64,000 bases of DNA, from positions 3,611,501 to 3,675,500 of the forward strand of contig NZ_AP014946.1 in NCBI RefSeq assembly GCF_002355335.1. Direction: 5' to 3'. Within the stretch, counting starts at the first letter, position 1; each line of letters opens with the position of its first letter. Of the stretch, positions 1 through 7,293 are shown piece after piece. The stretch comes from Variibacter gotjawalensis. Lineage in GTDB: Bacteria > Pseudomonadota > Alphaproteobacteria > Rhizobiales > Xanthobacteraceae. Both the position numbers and the translations under genes were made by a program. The notes beneath the pieces were generated by a model. It was not told the origin of the DNA and did no database searches. It saw only the letters and a list, made by a program, of their open reading frames with translations.

Positions 1-152
1 CGAAGGGCGATATCGCCAAGGGCGAGTGCACGCCGCTGCATCGCGGGCGCACGACGCAAGTCTGGCAAAGCCGGATCACGCGCAGCGACGGAAAACTCGC
101 CGCCGTCGCGATCCATACGCAGATGGTGATGCCGGTTCGCCGCGGCGGTTGA
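1..152 (+). CDS. PaaI-family hotdog thioesterase, 3' end only
   Basis: Frame 3 is open from the window edge to a TGA at 150-152 and gives about 49 residues. The stretch around LHRGRTTQVWQSRITRSDGK, followed by LAAVAIHTQMVM, matches the last two beta strands of the PaaI/YbdB hotdog thioesterases, which hydrolyse acyl-CoA thioesters in the cytoplasm. The catalytic part lies upstream, outside the window. The last residues (VRRGG) are encoded by a segment that recurs inside the downstream repeat array at about 462-488, so the extreme C-terminus may have been altered by, or may have seeded, that array. Confidence 0.72.
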   Translation, partial: KGDIAKGECTPLHRGRTTQVWQSRITRSDGKLAAVAIHTQMVMPVRRGG

Positions 153-160
153 TGTCAAAA

Positions 161-600
161 GTAGCCCGGATGAGCACGGCGCGTCAGCGCCGCGCGACAT
201 CCGGGGTGTGAGACAACCGTCAGCTCCGCTCCCGGATATCGCTCGGCTACGCCTCGCTCATCCGGGCTACGCGTCAATCCAAACGCAGATTGTCGTCCGT
301 TCACCGAGCAGATTGAAGTTTCGAGTAGCCCGGATGAGCCGCGGCGCGTCAGCGCCGCGCGACATCCGGGGTGTGAGACAACCGTAAGCTCCGCTCCCGG
401 ATATCGCTCGGCTATGCCTCGCTCATCCGGGCTACGCGTCAATCCAAACGCAGATTGTCGTCCGTTCACCGCGGCGGTTGACGTCAGAAGTAGCCCGGAT
501 GAGCAGCGGCGCGTCAGCGCCGCGCGACATCCGGGGTGTGAGAGAGCCGCAAGCTCAGTTCCCGGATATCGCTCGGCTATGCCTCGCTCATCCGGGCTAC
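161..600. repeat. three tandem copies of a ~165-bp palindromic repeat unit
   Basis: Copies lie at 161-270, 325-435 and 490-600. Each begins GTAGCCCGGATGAG and ends with its reverse complement CTCATCCGGGCTAC, and has an internal pair built on CATCCGGGG / CCCGGATATC. Copies are separated by nearly identical 54-bp spacers (271-324 and 436-489), so the true unit is 164-165 bp. The second spacer ends with a segment nearly identical to the 3' end of the upstream thioesterase gene. A diverged single copy is at 15915-16017. No convincing ORF is present; the long ORFs across the array are by-products of the repeats. Confidence 0.9.
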
Positions 601-686
601 GGACGCGCGCCGTCCGGCCGCGCGCTACCGCACTGCAACAGAAAACGCCCACGCGAGCGTGACCCAAAGACGCGGCGTGCTCTGTA

Positions 687-701
687 GACGTGTCACACGT
701 C
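687..701. promoter_or_regulatory. 7-1-7 palindrome upstream of the Mo-hydroxylase genes, possible operator
   Basis: GACGTGT-C-ACACGTC is a perfect palindrome about 85 bp before the start of the 2Fe-2S subunit gene. The stretch 601-784 otherwise holds no gene. Its position suits a transcription-factor site, but no regulator can be named from the sequence. Confidence 0.35.
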
Positions 702-784
702 CGTGCTAGTCTCGAACTGGTCCAATGAAAAGCAGAACGCCTGATGAGGCGTGAACTGTATCGCCAGACGCGGAGGCAGACGGC

Positions 785-1243
785 ATGGCTAAACTCAATA
801 TCAATGGCAAAGTGCAAGACGTCGATCTCGATCCGGACACCCCTTTGCTGTGGGTCATCCGCGAACAGATCGGCCTGACGGGCACGAAATACGGCTGCGG
901 CGTCGCAGCCTGCGGCGCCTGCACGGTGCATATCGATGGCGCAGCGGTTCGCTCCTGCGCGATGCCGGTTAGCGCGGTCTCGGAAGATCAGAAGATCGTG
1001 ACGATCGAAGGTCTCTCGCCTGATTCGTCGCATCCGGTGCAGAAAGCTTGGCTGCAGCTCGATGTGCCGCAATGCGGCTACTGCCAGTCCGGCATGATCA
1101 TGGCGTCTGCTGCCCTGCTCGCGCAGAAGCCGAAGCCGACCGACGAAGACATCAACGCGGAGATCACCAACATCTGCCGTTGCGGAACATACAACCGCGT
1201 GCGCGCTGCGATCAAACTCGCAGCCGACACGAAGGCTGGATGA
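785..1243 (+). CDS. (2Fe-2S)-binding small subunit of a xanthine dehydrogenase-family molybdenum hydroxylase (isoquinoline 1-oxidoreductase alpha type)
   Basis: This 152-residue protein carries two [2Fe-2S] clusters that pass electrons from the Mo subunit. The N-terminal plant-type ferredoxin domain has C38, C43, C46 and C58; the C-terminal helical domain has C97, C100, C131 and C133 (QCGYC and ICRCG). The length is normal for the two-subunit aldehyde dehydrogenase/isoquinoline oxidoreductase type, which lacks a separate FAD subunit. A GGAGG lies about 9 nt before the ATG. The large subunit begins 22 bp downstream, so the pair is co-transcribed. The small subunit has no signal peptide, so it would have to be carried out of the cell by the Tat signal of its partner. 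The substrate cannot be told from sequence. Confidence 0.9.
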   Translation: MAKLNINGKVQDVDLDPDTPLLWVIREQIGLTGTKYGCGVAACGACTVHIDGAAVRSCAMPVSAVSEDQKIVTIEGLSPDSSHPVQKAWLQLDVPQCGYCQSGMIMASAALLAQKPKPTDEDINAEITNICRCGTYNRVRAAIKLAADTKAG

Positions 1244-1265
1244 ACCGGATCAGATGGAGGAAATG

Positions 1266-3443
1266 ATGACGCAACAACTCGACGTTTCGCGCCGTAACTT
1301 TCTCGTCGGCTCCGCAGCAGCGGCCGGTGGATTGTCGTTCGGCTTTCATGTTTCGCTCGGCGATGCGCTCGCGCAGGCGCCGCAGATTGCGCCCGAGGTC
1401 AACGCCTGGGTCGTGATCAAACCCGACGATACGGTGGTGATCCGCATCGCGCGCTCCGAGATGGGTCAAGGCACGCTCACGGGTCTCGCCCAGCTTGTCG
1501 CCGAAGAGCTCGAGTGCGACTGGTCGAAGGTGACGACTGAATACCCGACGCCGGGCCAGAACGTCGCGCGCAATCGCATCTGGAAAGACTATTCCACAGG
1601 CGGCAGCCGCGGCATTCGCGAGTCGAACCAGTATGTTCGCGAAGGCGGCGCAGCCGCACGCGAAATGCTGATCCAGGCGGCAGCCAACGAATGGAAAGTT
1701 CCGGCCACCGAGTGCAAAGCCGAGAAGAGCGTGATCTCTCACGCAGGCTCCGGACGCACCACGACCTACGGCAAGGTCGCCGATGCAGCCGGCAAGCTTC
1801 AGCCGCCGGCGCAGATCAAGCTGAAGGATCCGAAGGAGTGGAAGATCGCCGGTAAGCCGCTGGCGCGCCTCGACACCAAGGACAAGGTCAACGGCAAGCT
1901 CGTCTACGCGGCCGACCTCAAGATGGACGGCATGCTCTGTGCGTCCGTCAAGGACTGCCCGGTCTTCGGCGGCAAGATCAAAAGCTTCGACGCTGCGAAG
2001 ATTCAAGGCATGCCGGGCGTCAAGAAGGTGCTGCAGATCAACCCGTCGACTGTTGCGGTCGTTGCCGACACGTGGTGGCGCGCGAAGACCGCGCTCGATG
2101 CTCTGCCGATCGAATACGACAACGGCCCGAACGCGAATGTCTCGAGCGAGACGATCGCCGCGATGTTGAAGGAAGGCCTCACGGCCGAACAGGCTTTCGT
2201 CGGCAACCAGGCCGGCGATGCCAAGGGCGCGATTGCGGGTGCCGCTAAGAAAGTCGAAGCGGTCTACTCGTATCCGTTCCAGAACCACGCCCCGATGGAG
2301 CCGATGAACGCGCTCGTGCGCTGGACGCCCGAGAAGTGCGAAGGCTGGATCGCAACGCAAAACGGCGAAGCCGCGCTCGCGGTGCTCGCCGATGCAGCCG
2401 GTCTGCCGGTCGCGAAATGCGATGTCTACAAGCTCCACCTCGGTGGTGGCTTCGGCCGTCGCGGCGCTTTCCACGATTACGTCCGTCAGGCGACAATGAT
2501 CGCGAAGGAAATGCCGGGCGTTCCGATCAAGCTGCAGTGGACGCGTGAAGAGGACATGCTGCACGGCATGTATCACCCGATCACGCAGTGCAAATTGACC
2601 GGCGGTCTCGACAAGGACGGCAATCTCGTCGGCCTGCACATGCGCATCTCGGGGCAATCGATCCTTACAGTCGTGCGTCCGGAAGCGATGCAGAACGGCC
2701 GCGACCCGGTCGTTTTCCAAGGCCTCAATCCGGGCGGCGCCGAAGGCCCGTTCGGTTACGGCGTTCCGAATTTGCTCATCGATCACGCGATGCGCAATCC
2801 GCCGGTGCCGCCAGGCTTCTGGCGCGGCGTCAACCTCAACCAGAACGCCATCTACGTCGAATGCTTCATGGACGAGCTGGCACACGCCGCGGGTGTCGAC
2901 CCTCTCGCCTTCCGTCGCAAGCTGATGACCAACTTCCCGAAGCATCTCGCGGTGCTCAACGCGGTGGCTGAAGGCATCGGCTACGACAAGCCGGCGCAAC
3001 CGGGCCGCTTCCGCGGCCTCGCCCAGATCATGGGTTTCGGCAGCTACGTCGCAGCAGCAGCCGAAGTGTCGGTGACGGGCGGCAAAGTGAAGGTCCACAA
3101 GATCTTCGCCTCGACCAATCCGGGTCACGTCGTGAACCCCGAGCAGGTCGCCCGCCAGGTCGAAGGCTCGTTCGTCTACGGTCTCTCGGCCGCGCTCTAC
3201 GGCGAGTGCACGATCAAGGGTGGCCGCGTCGAGCAAGAGAACTTCGACACCTACAACGTGATGCGCATCGACGAGATGCCGGAAGTCGAGACGAAGACGA
3301 TCCCGAGCTTCGACTTCTGGGGCGGCGTCGGCGAGCCGACCATCGCGGTGGCGGCTCCTGCCGTGCTCAACGCCATCTTCGCAGCGACTGGCAAGCGCGT
3401 GCGAAACCTGCCGCTCAAGAACACTGATCTCAAAACGTCGTAA
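1266..3443 (+). CDS. molybdopterin-binding large subunit, xanthine dehydrogenase family (isoquinoline 1-oxidoreductase beta type)
   Basis: This 725-residue catalytic subunit would bind Mo-molybdopterin cytosine dinucleotide and hydroxylate an aldehyde or N-heterocycle. The N-terminus has a twin-arginine signal (SRRNFLVG plus an Ala/Gly-rich core), so the folded heterodimer is probably exported to the periplasm. Recognisable motifs are EMGQGTLTGLAQLVAEEL, the glycine-rich LGGGFGRRG cofactor loop and the C-terminal GVGEPTIAVAAPA motif, where the catalytic glutamate of the family lies. The ATG at 1266 is preferred because GGAGG at 1256-1260 is 5 nt away; ATG 1263 is also possible. A cytochrome c gene follows 160 bp later, beyond a hairpin, and could be its electron acceptor, though it fits FccA better. 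Confidence 0.88.
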   Translation: MTQQLDVSRRNFLVGSAAAAGGLSFGFHVSLGDALAQAPQIAPEVNAWVVIKPDDTVVIRIARSEMGQGTLTGLAQLVAEELECDWSKVTTEYPTPGQNVARNRIWKDYSTGGSRGIRESNQYVREGGAAAREMLIQAAANEWKVPATECKAEKSVISHAGSGRTTTYGKVADAAGKLQPPAQIKLKDPKEWKIAGKPLARLDTKDKVNGKLVYAADLKMDGMLCASVKDCPVFGGKIKSFDAAKIQGMPGVKKVLQINPSTVAVVADTWWRAKTALDALPIEYDNGPNANVSSETIAAMLKEGLTAEQAFVGNQAGDAKGAIAGAAKKVEAVYSYPFQNHAPMEPMNALVRWTPEKCEGWIATQNGEAALAVLADAAGLPVAKCDVYKLHLGGGFGRRGAFHDYVRQATMIAKEMPGVPIKLQWTREEDMLHGMYHPITQCKLTGGLDKDGNLVGLHMRISGQSILTVVRPEAMQNGRDPVVFQGLNPGGAEGPFGYGVPNLLIDHAMRNPPVPPGFWRGVNLNQNAIYVECFMDELAHAAGVDPLAFRRKLMTNFPKHLAVLNAVAEGIGYDKPAQPGRFRGLAQIMGFGSYVAAAAEVSVTGGKVKVHKIFASTNPGHVVNPEQVARQVEGSFVYGLSAALYGECTIKGGRVEQENFDTYNVMRIDEMPEVETKTIPSFDFWGGVGEPTIAVAAPAVLNAIFAATGKRVRNLPLKNTDLKTS

Positions 3444-3465
3444 GTCGGACAATGTGCGTGCTACC

Positions 3466-3504
3466 GCGGGCGGCAAAAGAAATTTCGCTTCTCTTGCCGT
3501 CCGC
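3466..3504 (+). terminator. long hairpin after the Mo-hydroxylase genes, probable terminator
   Basis: GCGGGCGGCAA (3466-3476) pairs with TTGCCGTCCGC (3494-3504) apart from one wobble, and the stem continues inward with AAGAA/TTCTC. A short GCTTTA follows. It separates the Mo-hydroxylase pair from the sulfide/sox genes. Confidence 0.5.
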
Positions 3505-3602
3505 GCTTTAGATACCGTCAAATCAGAACAATTGCCGCGACACGCCAGCGCGGCAGCCGAGCGGAAAAACCTGCTCTTTACCCTGGCATTTGGAGGAATG
3601 CT

Positions 3603-3908
3603 TTGATCCGCCCTGCCCCACTCATTGTGTTGGGAATAGCTTTATCGACGCCGGTTCTTGCGCAGAATGCGCCCGCGCAGAATGCGCCGCCACCCGGTGC
3701 TCTCGCGTGCTCCGGTTGCCATCCGCCGGCGCCGGTCGCCGGCATTCTGGTTCCGGCTCTGAACGGCAAACCCGCCACCGAGATCGTCACGCAGATGGCC
3801 GCTTTCGCGAGCGGCGCTCAAGCATCGACCGTGATGGGACGCATCGCCAAAGGCTTCAACGAAGACGAAGTCAAAGCGATCGCGGCCTGGTATGCGGCGC
3901 AGAAGTGA
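3603..3908 (+). CDS. monoheme cytochrome c, sulfide dehydrogenase cytochrome subunit-like (FccA/SoxE type)
   Basis: The start is a TTG with GGAGG (3592-3596) 6 nt upstream; the nearby ATG at 3598 runs straight into a stop. The 101-residue product has a Sec signal ending VLAQ, a single CSGCH haem site, and a C-terminal stretch with TVMGRIAKGFNEDEVKAIA, whose methionine is the likely sixth haem ligand. This resembles the haem domain of flavocytochrome c subunits. FccB follows 10 bp later, so the two probably form a periplasmic flavocytochrome c that oxidises sulfide and reduces cytochrome c. At about 80 mature residues it is single-haem, not the dihaem form of purple sulfur bacteria. Confidence 0.8.
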   Translation: MIRPAPLIVLGIALSTPVLAQNAPAQNAPPPGALACSGCHPPAPVAGILVPALNGKPATEIVTQMAAFASGAQASTVMGRIAKGFNEDEVKAIAAWYAAQK

Positions 3909-3918
3909 GGGCGGGCAC

Positions 3919-5196
3919 ATGATCACATCCACAAACACAACACGCCGACACGTTCTCAAACTCGCACTTGGCGCCGGCGCCGCATCGATGTTCGCCGCTC
4001 CGGTCTTCGCGCAAGGCGCGGCTCCGCGCGTCGTCGTCATCGGCGGCGGCTTTGCCGGAACGAGCGCGGCGCGCGAATTGAAGCGGCAAGGCATCGCCGT
4101 GACGCTGATCGAACTCAACCAGACCTTCACGGCCTGCCCGTTCTCCAACGTTGTCATCGGCGGTTCGCGCGAGCTGAAAAGCCAGCAGTTCGGCTACGAC
4201 GCCGTGAAGCGCGAAGGCATCACGCTCGTCCAGCAGATGGCGACCGGCGTCGACGCGGAAGCCAAACGCGTCATGCTCGCCGACGGAACGGTCATCCCCT
4301 ACGACCGTCTCGTCGTCACGCCTGGTATCGACATTCGCTATGACGCGCTGCCCGGCTACACCGAGAGTGCGACGCAGGCGATGCCGCATGCTTGGCGTGC
4401 GGGTGAGCAGACCGACCTGCTCCGGCGCCAGCTCGAGTCGCTGGAAGACGGCGGTCTCGTCGTCATGTCGGTGCCGGCCAATCCGTTCCGCTGCCCGCCG
4501 GGGCCATATGAACGCGCGAGCCTCATCGCGCATTATCTCAAAACGAAGAAGCCGAAGTCGAAGCTGATCGTGCTTGACGCGAAGGATCAGTTCTCCAAAC
4601 AGCGCTTGTTCCAGAATGCCTGGAAGGAGCTTTATCCGGACCACCTCGAATGGGTCTCGCTGTCGCAGGGCGGCAAGGTCAACGAAGTCGATCCGGCGAC
4701 GAAGACGCTGACGACTGACTTCAAGAGCTTCAAGGCCGCGGTCGCCAACGTGATCCCGCCGCAGCGTGCCGGCAAGATCGCGCAGGATGCGGGCGTCGCG
4801 AACAATTCGGGCTGGTGCCCGATCGATCCCGTGACGTTCGAGTCGAAGCTCAAGCCGAACATCCACGTCTTCGGTGACGCCTGCATCGCAGGCGCGATGC
4901 CGAAGTCGGCTTTCTCGGCGAATGCGCAGGCGAAGTCCGCCGCGCAGGCGATCGCGACGTTGCTCAAAGGTGGCACGCCGGCCGAGCCGAAGATGATCAA
5001 CACCTGCTACAGCCTCGTCGCGCCGGACTACGGCATCTCGGTCGCGGGCGTTTATCGGGTGAAGGATGGCGTCTGGGCCGATGTCGAAGGCGCCGGAGGC
5101 GTCAGCCCGATCGATGCGCCGGCCGATGTGCGCAAGCTCGAGGCGCAGTTCGCCGACGGCTGGTTCCAGCGCATCACCACCGAGGTCTATGGCTAA
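3919..5196 (+). CDS. fccB: flavocytochrome c sulfide dehydrogenase flavoprotein subunit
   Basis: This 425-residue protein starts with a twin-arginine-like leader (TTRRHVLKLALGAG), then a dinucleotide fold VVVIGGGFAGTSAA at residues 38-51 that binds FAD. C73 in FTACPFSN corresponds to the first redox-active cysteine of the FccB/SQR family. GDACIAGAMPKSAFSANAQ is the second FAD-contact motif, and the tail resembles the FCSD flavin-binding domain. It oxidises sulfide in the periplasm and hands electrons to the cytochrome encoded just upstream. In sox clusters the same protein is called SoxF. ATG 3919 is chosen because it gives a proper leader; the in-frame ATG at 3892 adds only charged residues. 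The stop overlaps the soxX start. Confidence 0.88.
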   Translation: MITSTNTTRRHVLKLALGAGAASMFAAPVFAQGAAPRVVVIGGGFAGTSAARELKRQGIAVTLIELNQTFTACPFSNVVIGGSRELKSQQFGYDAVKREGITLVQQMATGVDAEAKRVMLADGTVIPYDRLVVTPGIDIRYDALPGYTESATQAMPHAWRAGEQTDLLRRQLESLEDGGLVVMSVPANPFRCPPGPYERASLIAHYLKTKKPKSKLIVLDAKDQFSKQRLFQNAWKELYPDHLEWVSLSQGGKVNEVDPATKTLTTDFKSFKAAVANVIPPQRAGKIAQDAGVANNSGWCPIDPVTFESKLKPNIHVFGDACIAGAMPKSAFSANAQAKSAAQAIATLLKGGTPAEPKMINTCYSLVAPDYGISVAGVYRVKDGVWADVEGAGGVSPIDAPADVRKLEAQFADGWFQRITTEVYG

Positions 5197-5644
5197 GGTC
5201 ACGACATTCGCGGCGGCGTGCGGTTGCGCCGCCGCGTTTTTTCTGTCGCCCGCCGGGGCGCAATCGCTCGTCCCCTACGTGATCGACGGCGATGCGATCC
5301 CGCAATCGCTGACCGGCAAGCCGGGCGATCCCGTCAACGGGCGGAAAATCGTCGCGACGCGCCAGATCGGCCTCTGCATGCTCTGCCACTCTGGCCCCTT
5401 CCCGGAGGAGCGCTTCCAAGGCGATCTCTCGCCGAGCCTCGCCGGCGCCGGCAGCCGCTGGAACCAAGGCCAGCTGCGCTTACGCATTGTTGATGCGGGC
5501 AAGCTCAATCCCGACACGATCATGCCGGCCTACTACCGTATCGACGGTCTCAATCAGGTCGCGCAGCAGTTTCGCGGTAAGCCCGTGCTGACGGCGGAAC
5601 AGATCGAAGACGTCGTGGCTTTTCTCGGTACACTGAGAGAATGA
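5189..5644 (+). CDS. soxX: sulfur oxidation c-type cytochrome SoxX
   Basis: This 151-residue periplasmic monohaem cytochrome has a signal peptide ending AGAQ and a haem motif CMLCH at residues 63-67. PGDPVNGRKIV before it, and LRIVDAGKLNPDTIMPAYY and QIEDVVAFLGTL after it, are typical of SoxX. With SoxA it forms the SoxXA enzyme that oxidatively couples thiosulfate or another sulfur substrate to the SoxYZ carrier. The start at 5189 overlaps the end of fccB by 8 bp, which points to translational coupling. The stop overlaps the soxY ATG (ATGA). Confidence 0.92.
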   Translation: MAKVTTFAAACGCAAAFFLSPAGAQSLVPYVIDGDAIPQSLTGKPGDPVNGRKIVATRQIGLCMLCHSGPFPEERFQGDLSPSLAGAGSRWNQGQLRLRIVDAGKLNPDTIMPAYYRIDGLNQVAQQFRGKPVLTAEQIEDVVAFLGTLRE

Positions 5645-6102
5645 CGATGATGAAGAACATCACGCGACGAAATCTTTTGGCCGCTGGCGCCGGTGCGTCC
5701 GCGCTCATGCTCGTGCGCCCGGCCAGCGCCGAGCCCGAGGATATGCGCGCGGCGATCAAGGCCTTCGCGGGCGAGCACGAGATCAAATCCGGCAAGGTGA
5801 AGTTCGACGTGCCGCCGCTCGTCGAAAACGGCAACTCCGTGCAGGTGACTGTCAGCGTCGACTCGCCGATGACGGAGGGGGAACATGTGCGCCGCATCGC
5901 GATGTTCAACGAAAAGAATCCGCAGCCGCATATCGCGGTGTTTCATCTCGGCCCGCGCGCCGGGCGCGCGCGCGTGCAGACGCGCATCCGCCTCGCCAAC
6001 ACGCAGACCGTGATCGCCATCGCGGAACTGTCGGACGGAACGTACTGGTCGGACAGCGCGGATGTGATCGTGACGCTGGCGGCGTGTTTGGAGGATCTGT
6101 GA
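5641..6102 (+). CDS. soxY: sulfur carrier SoxY, with a non-canonical C-terminus
   Basis: This 153-residue protein has a twin-arginine signal (ITRRNLLAAGAGAS, cleaved after ASA) and an Ig-like fold recognisable from the VQVTVSVDSPMTEGEHVRRIAMF region and the SDGTYWSDSADVIVT strand. SoxY normally ends in a mobile GGCGG arm whose cysteine carries the sulfur intermediate. Here the tail reads TLAACLEDL, so a cysteine (C149) is present but the flanking glycines are not and four residues follow it. A long palindromic repeat begins on the stop codon itself. The ATGA overlap with soxX indicates coupling; an in-frame ATG at 5650 is an alternative start. Confidence 0.88.
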   Translation: MTMMKNITRRNLLAAGAGASALMLVRPASAEPEDMRAAIKAFAGEHEIKSGKVKFDVPPLVENGNSVQVTVSVDSPMTEGEHVRRIAMFNEKNPQPHIAVFHLGPRAGRARVQTRIRLANTQTVIAIAELSDGTYWSDSADVIVTLAACLEDL

Positions 6103-6149
6103 GCATGATCCCGAAAAGTGGAAGCCGGTTTTCGGATAAGATCATGCTC
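6101..6149. repeat. GAGCATGATC palindromic repeat between soxY and soxZ
   Basis: GAGCATGATC (6101-6110) and GATCATGCTC (6140-6149) are perfect inverted arms, and CCGAAAA (6111-6117) pairs with TTTTCGG (6129-6135) inside. Elements of this sequence are scattered through many Rhizobiales genomes. It starts on the last two bases of the soxY stop codon. Confidence 0.85.
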
Positions 6150-6161
6150 GACAAAAAAATT

Positions 6162-6198
6162 AGAGCATGGCTCCCCATTTTTTGGGGAGGCGTGCTCT
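6162..6198 (+). promoter_or_regulatory. hairpin that sequesters the soxZ ribosome-binding site
   Basis: AGAGCATGGCTCCCC (6162-6176) pairs with GGGGAGGCGTGCTCT (6184-6198) at 14 of 15 positions, counting one G-U pair, around a 7-nt A/T loop. The only strong Shine-Dalgarno sequence for soxZ, GGGGAGG at 6184-6190, lies inside the 3' arm, and the arm ends one base before the soxZ ATG. Folded RNA should block soxZ initiation, so this may be a translational switch or thermometer. It may also be a remnant of the neighbouring repeat. Confidence 0.6.
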
Positions 6199-6199
6199 G

Positions 6200-6520
6200 A
6201 TGGCAAAGCCTCTGATCAGTGTTCCGCCGAAAGCGAAGAAAGGCGACGTCATCGAGATCAAGACGCTGATCGCGCACATCATGGAGACGGGATTCCGCCA
6301 TTCGGAATCTGGCGCGACAATCCCGCGCGACATCATCAATTCGTTCTCGTGCAACTACGCCGGAGCGGAAGTTTTCCGTGCCGACCTCTCGCCTGCGATT
6401 GCCGCGAATCCATTCATCGTCTTCACCACCATCGCGGTCGAGAGTGGCCCGATGCGATTTTCGTGGGTCGACGACAAAGGCGAGACGCAGACCGAAACCG
6501 TGCAGATCACGGTGGAATGA
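6200..6520 (+). CDS. soxZ: sulfur carrier partner SoxZ
   Basis: This 106-residue protein has no signal peptide; SoxZ is exported as a complex with Tat-targeted SoxY. PKAKKGDVIEIKTLIAHIMETGFR and the central and final beta strands (FSCNYAGAEVFRADL, ESGPMRFSWVDDKGE) are characteristic of the family. It forms the SoxYZ heterodimer that presents the sulfur-carrying arm. ATG 6200 follows GGGGAGG by 9 nt; an upstream in-frame ATG at 6167 would translate through the hairpin and is unlikely. The 97-bp gap to soxY is unusual in an otherwise overlapping operon and is filled by two hairpins. The stop overlaps the soxA ATG. Confidence 0.92.
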   Translation: MAKPLISVPPKAKKGDVIEIKTLIAHIMETGFRHSESGATIPRDIINSFSCNYAGAEVFRADLSPAIAANPFIVFTTIAVESGPMRFSWVDDKGETQTETVQITVE

Positions 6521-7293
6521 TTTCGCGTCTGCTCATCGCGCTCGCTTTAACCGCATCATTAGCGGCAGCGACGCGCGCCGCCGAAATCCCACTCGACGAA
6601 CGCCGCTCCGGCCTCGACTTTGCCGGCAACGACAGCCGTCAGATGCAGGCCGACGACACGTCGAATCCCGCATTTCTCTGGGTCCGCGAAGGCGAAGCGC
6701 TGTGGGCGAAGACCGACGGCGTGAAGCAATCCTGCGCCTCGTGCCACAACGATGCCGCCACGACGATGAAGGGCGTTTCAGCGCGTTACCCGGCATACAG
6801 CGAAGCGAAGCAACGGCCGGTCGATCTCGCCGGCCAAGTCAACATCTGCCGCGAGACGCGGCAGGATGCGAAACCCTTCGCGCACGAGAGCCGCGAGATG
6901 CTCGCACTCACGGCCTACATCGGGCTGCAGTCGCGCGGGATGCCGACCGCACCGCCCGACGATGCGCGCCTTGAACCGTTCCGCCGCAACGGCGAGCAGC
7001 TCTTCAACGCGCGCGTCGGCCAGCTGAACTTCTCCTGCGCCAATTGCCACAACGACAACTGGGGCAAACGCCTCGCCTCCGCGCCGATCCCGCAAGGCCA
7101 TGCGAACGGATACCCGCTGTATCGCCTCGAATGGCAATCGCTCGGCTCGCTGCAGCGCCGTTTCCGCAATTGCATGAGCGGCGTGCGCGCGACGGCCTTC
7201 GCTTACGGCGCGCCCGAATGGGTGGACCTTGAACTTTACCTCGCGTGGCGCGCCCGCGGCATGCCGGTCGAGACCCCGGCGGTGCGGCCTTAG
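6517..7293 (+). CDS. soxA: dihaem cytochrome SoxA
   Basis: This 258-residue periplasmic protein has a Sec signal (residues 1-22) and two c-type haem sites, CASCH at 73-77 and CANCH at 174-178, so it is the dihaem form. C111 lies between them, and C219 in FRNCMSGVRA is the expected cysteine haem ligand that becomes a persulfide in the active site. With SoxX it loads sulfur substrates onto SoxYZ. The ATG overlaps the soxZ stop. soxA is the last sox gene here: no soxB or soxCD follows, and the next gene is a convergent sensor kinase. Confidence 0.92.
   Translation: MISRLLIALALTASLAAATRAAEIPLDERRSGLDFAGNDSRQMQADDTSNPAFLWVREGEALWAKTDGVKQSCASCHNDAATTMKGVSARYPAYSEAKQRPVDLAGQVNICRETRQDAKPFAHESREMLALTAYIGLQSRGMPTAPPDDARLEPFRRNGEQLFNARVGQLNFSCANCHNDNWGKRLASAPIPQGHANGYPLYRLEWQSLGSLQRRFRNCMSGVRATAFAYGAPEWVDLELYLAWRARGMPVETPAVRP

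Noticed and set aside
161-600. Possible CRISPR array
   Set aside because: Only three units of about 165 bp with long palindromes and near-identical spacers; CRISPR needs short repeats with different spacers, and no cas genes are present.
155-1072. 305-codon minus-strand ORF over the repeat array and the 2Fe-2S gene
   Set aside because: It is a translation of the tandem palindromes plus the antisense strand of a clearly conserved gene; the repeated peptide blocks come from the DNA repeats.
1212-3521. 769-codon minus-strand ORF
   Set aside because: Antisense of the molybdopterin subunit gene, with no recognisable domain and strong Arg/Asp/His bias typical of antisense frames.
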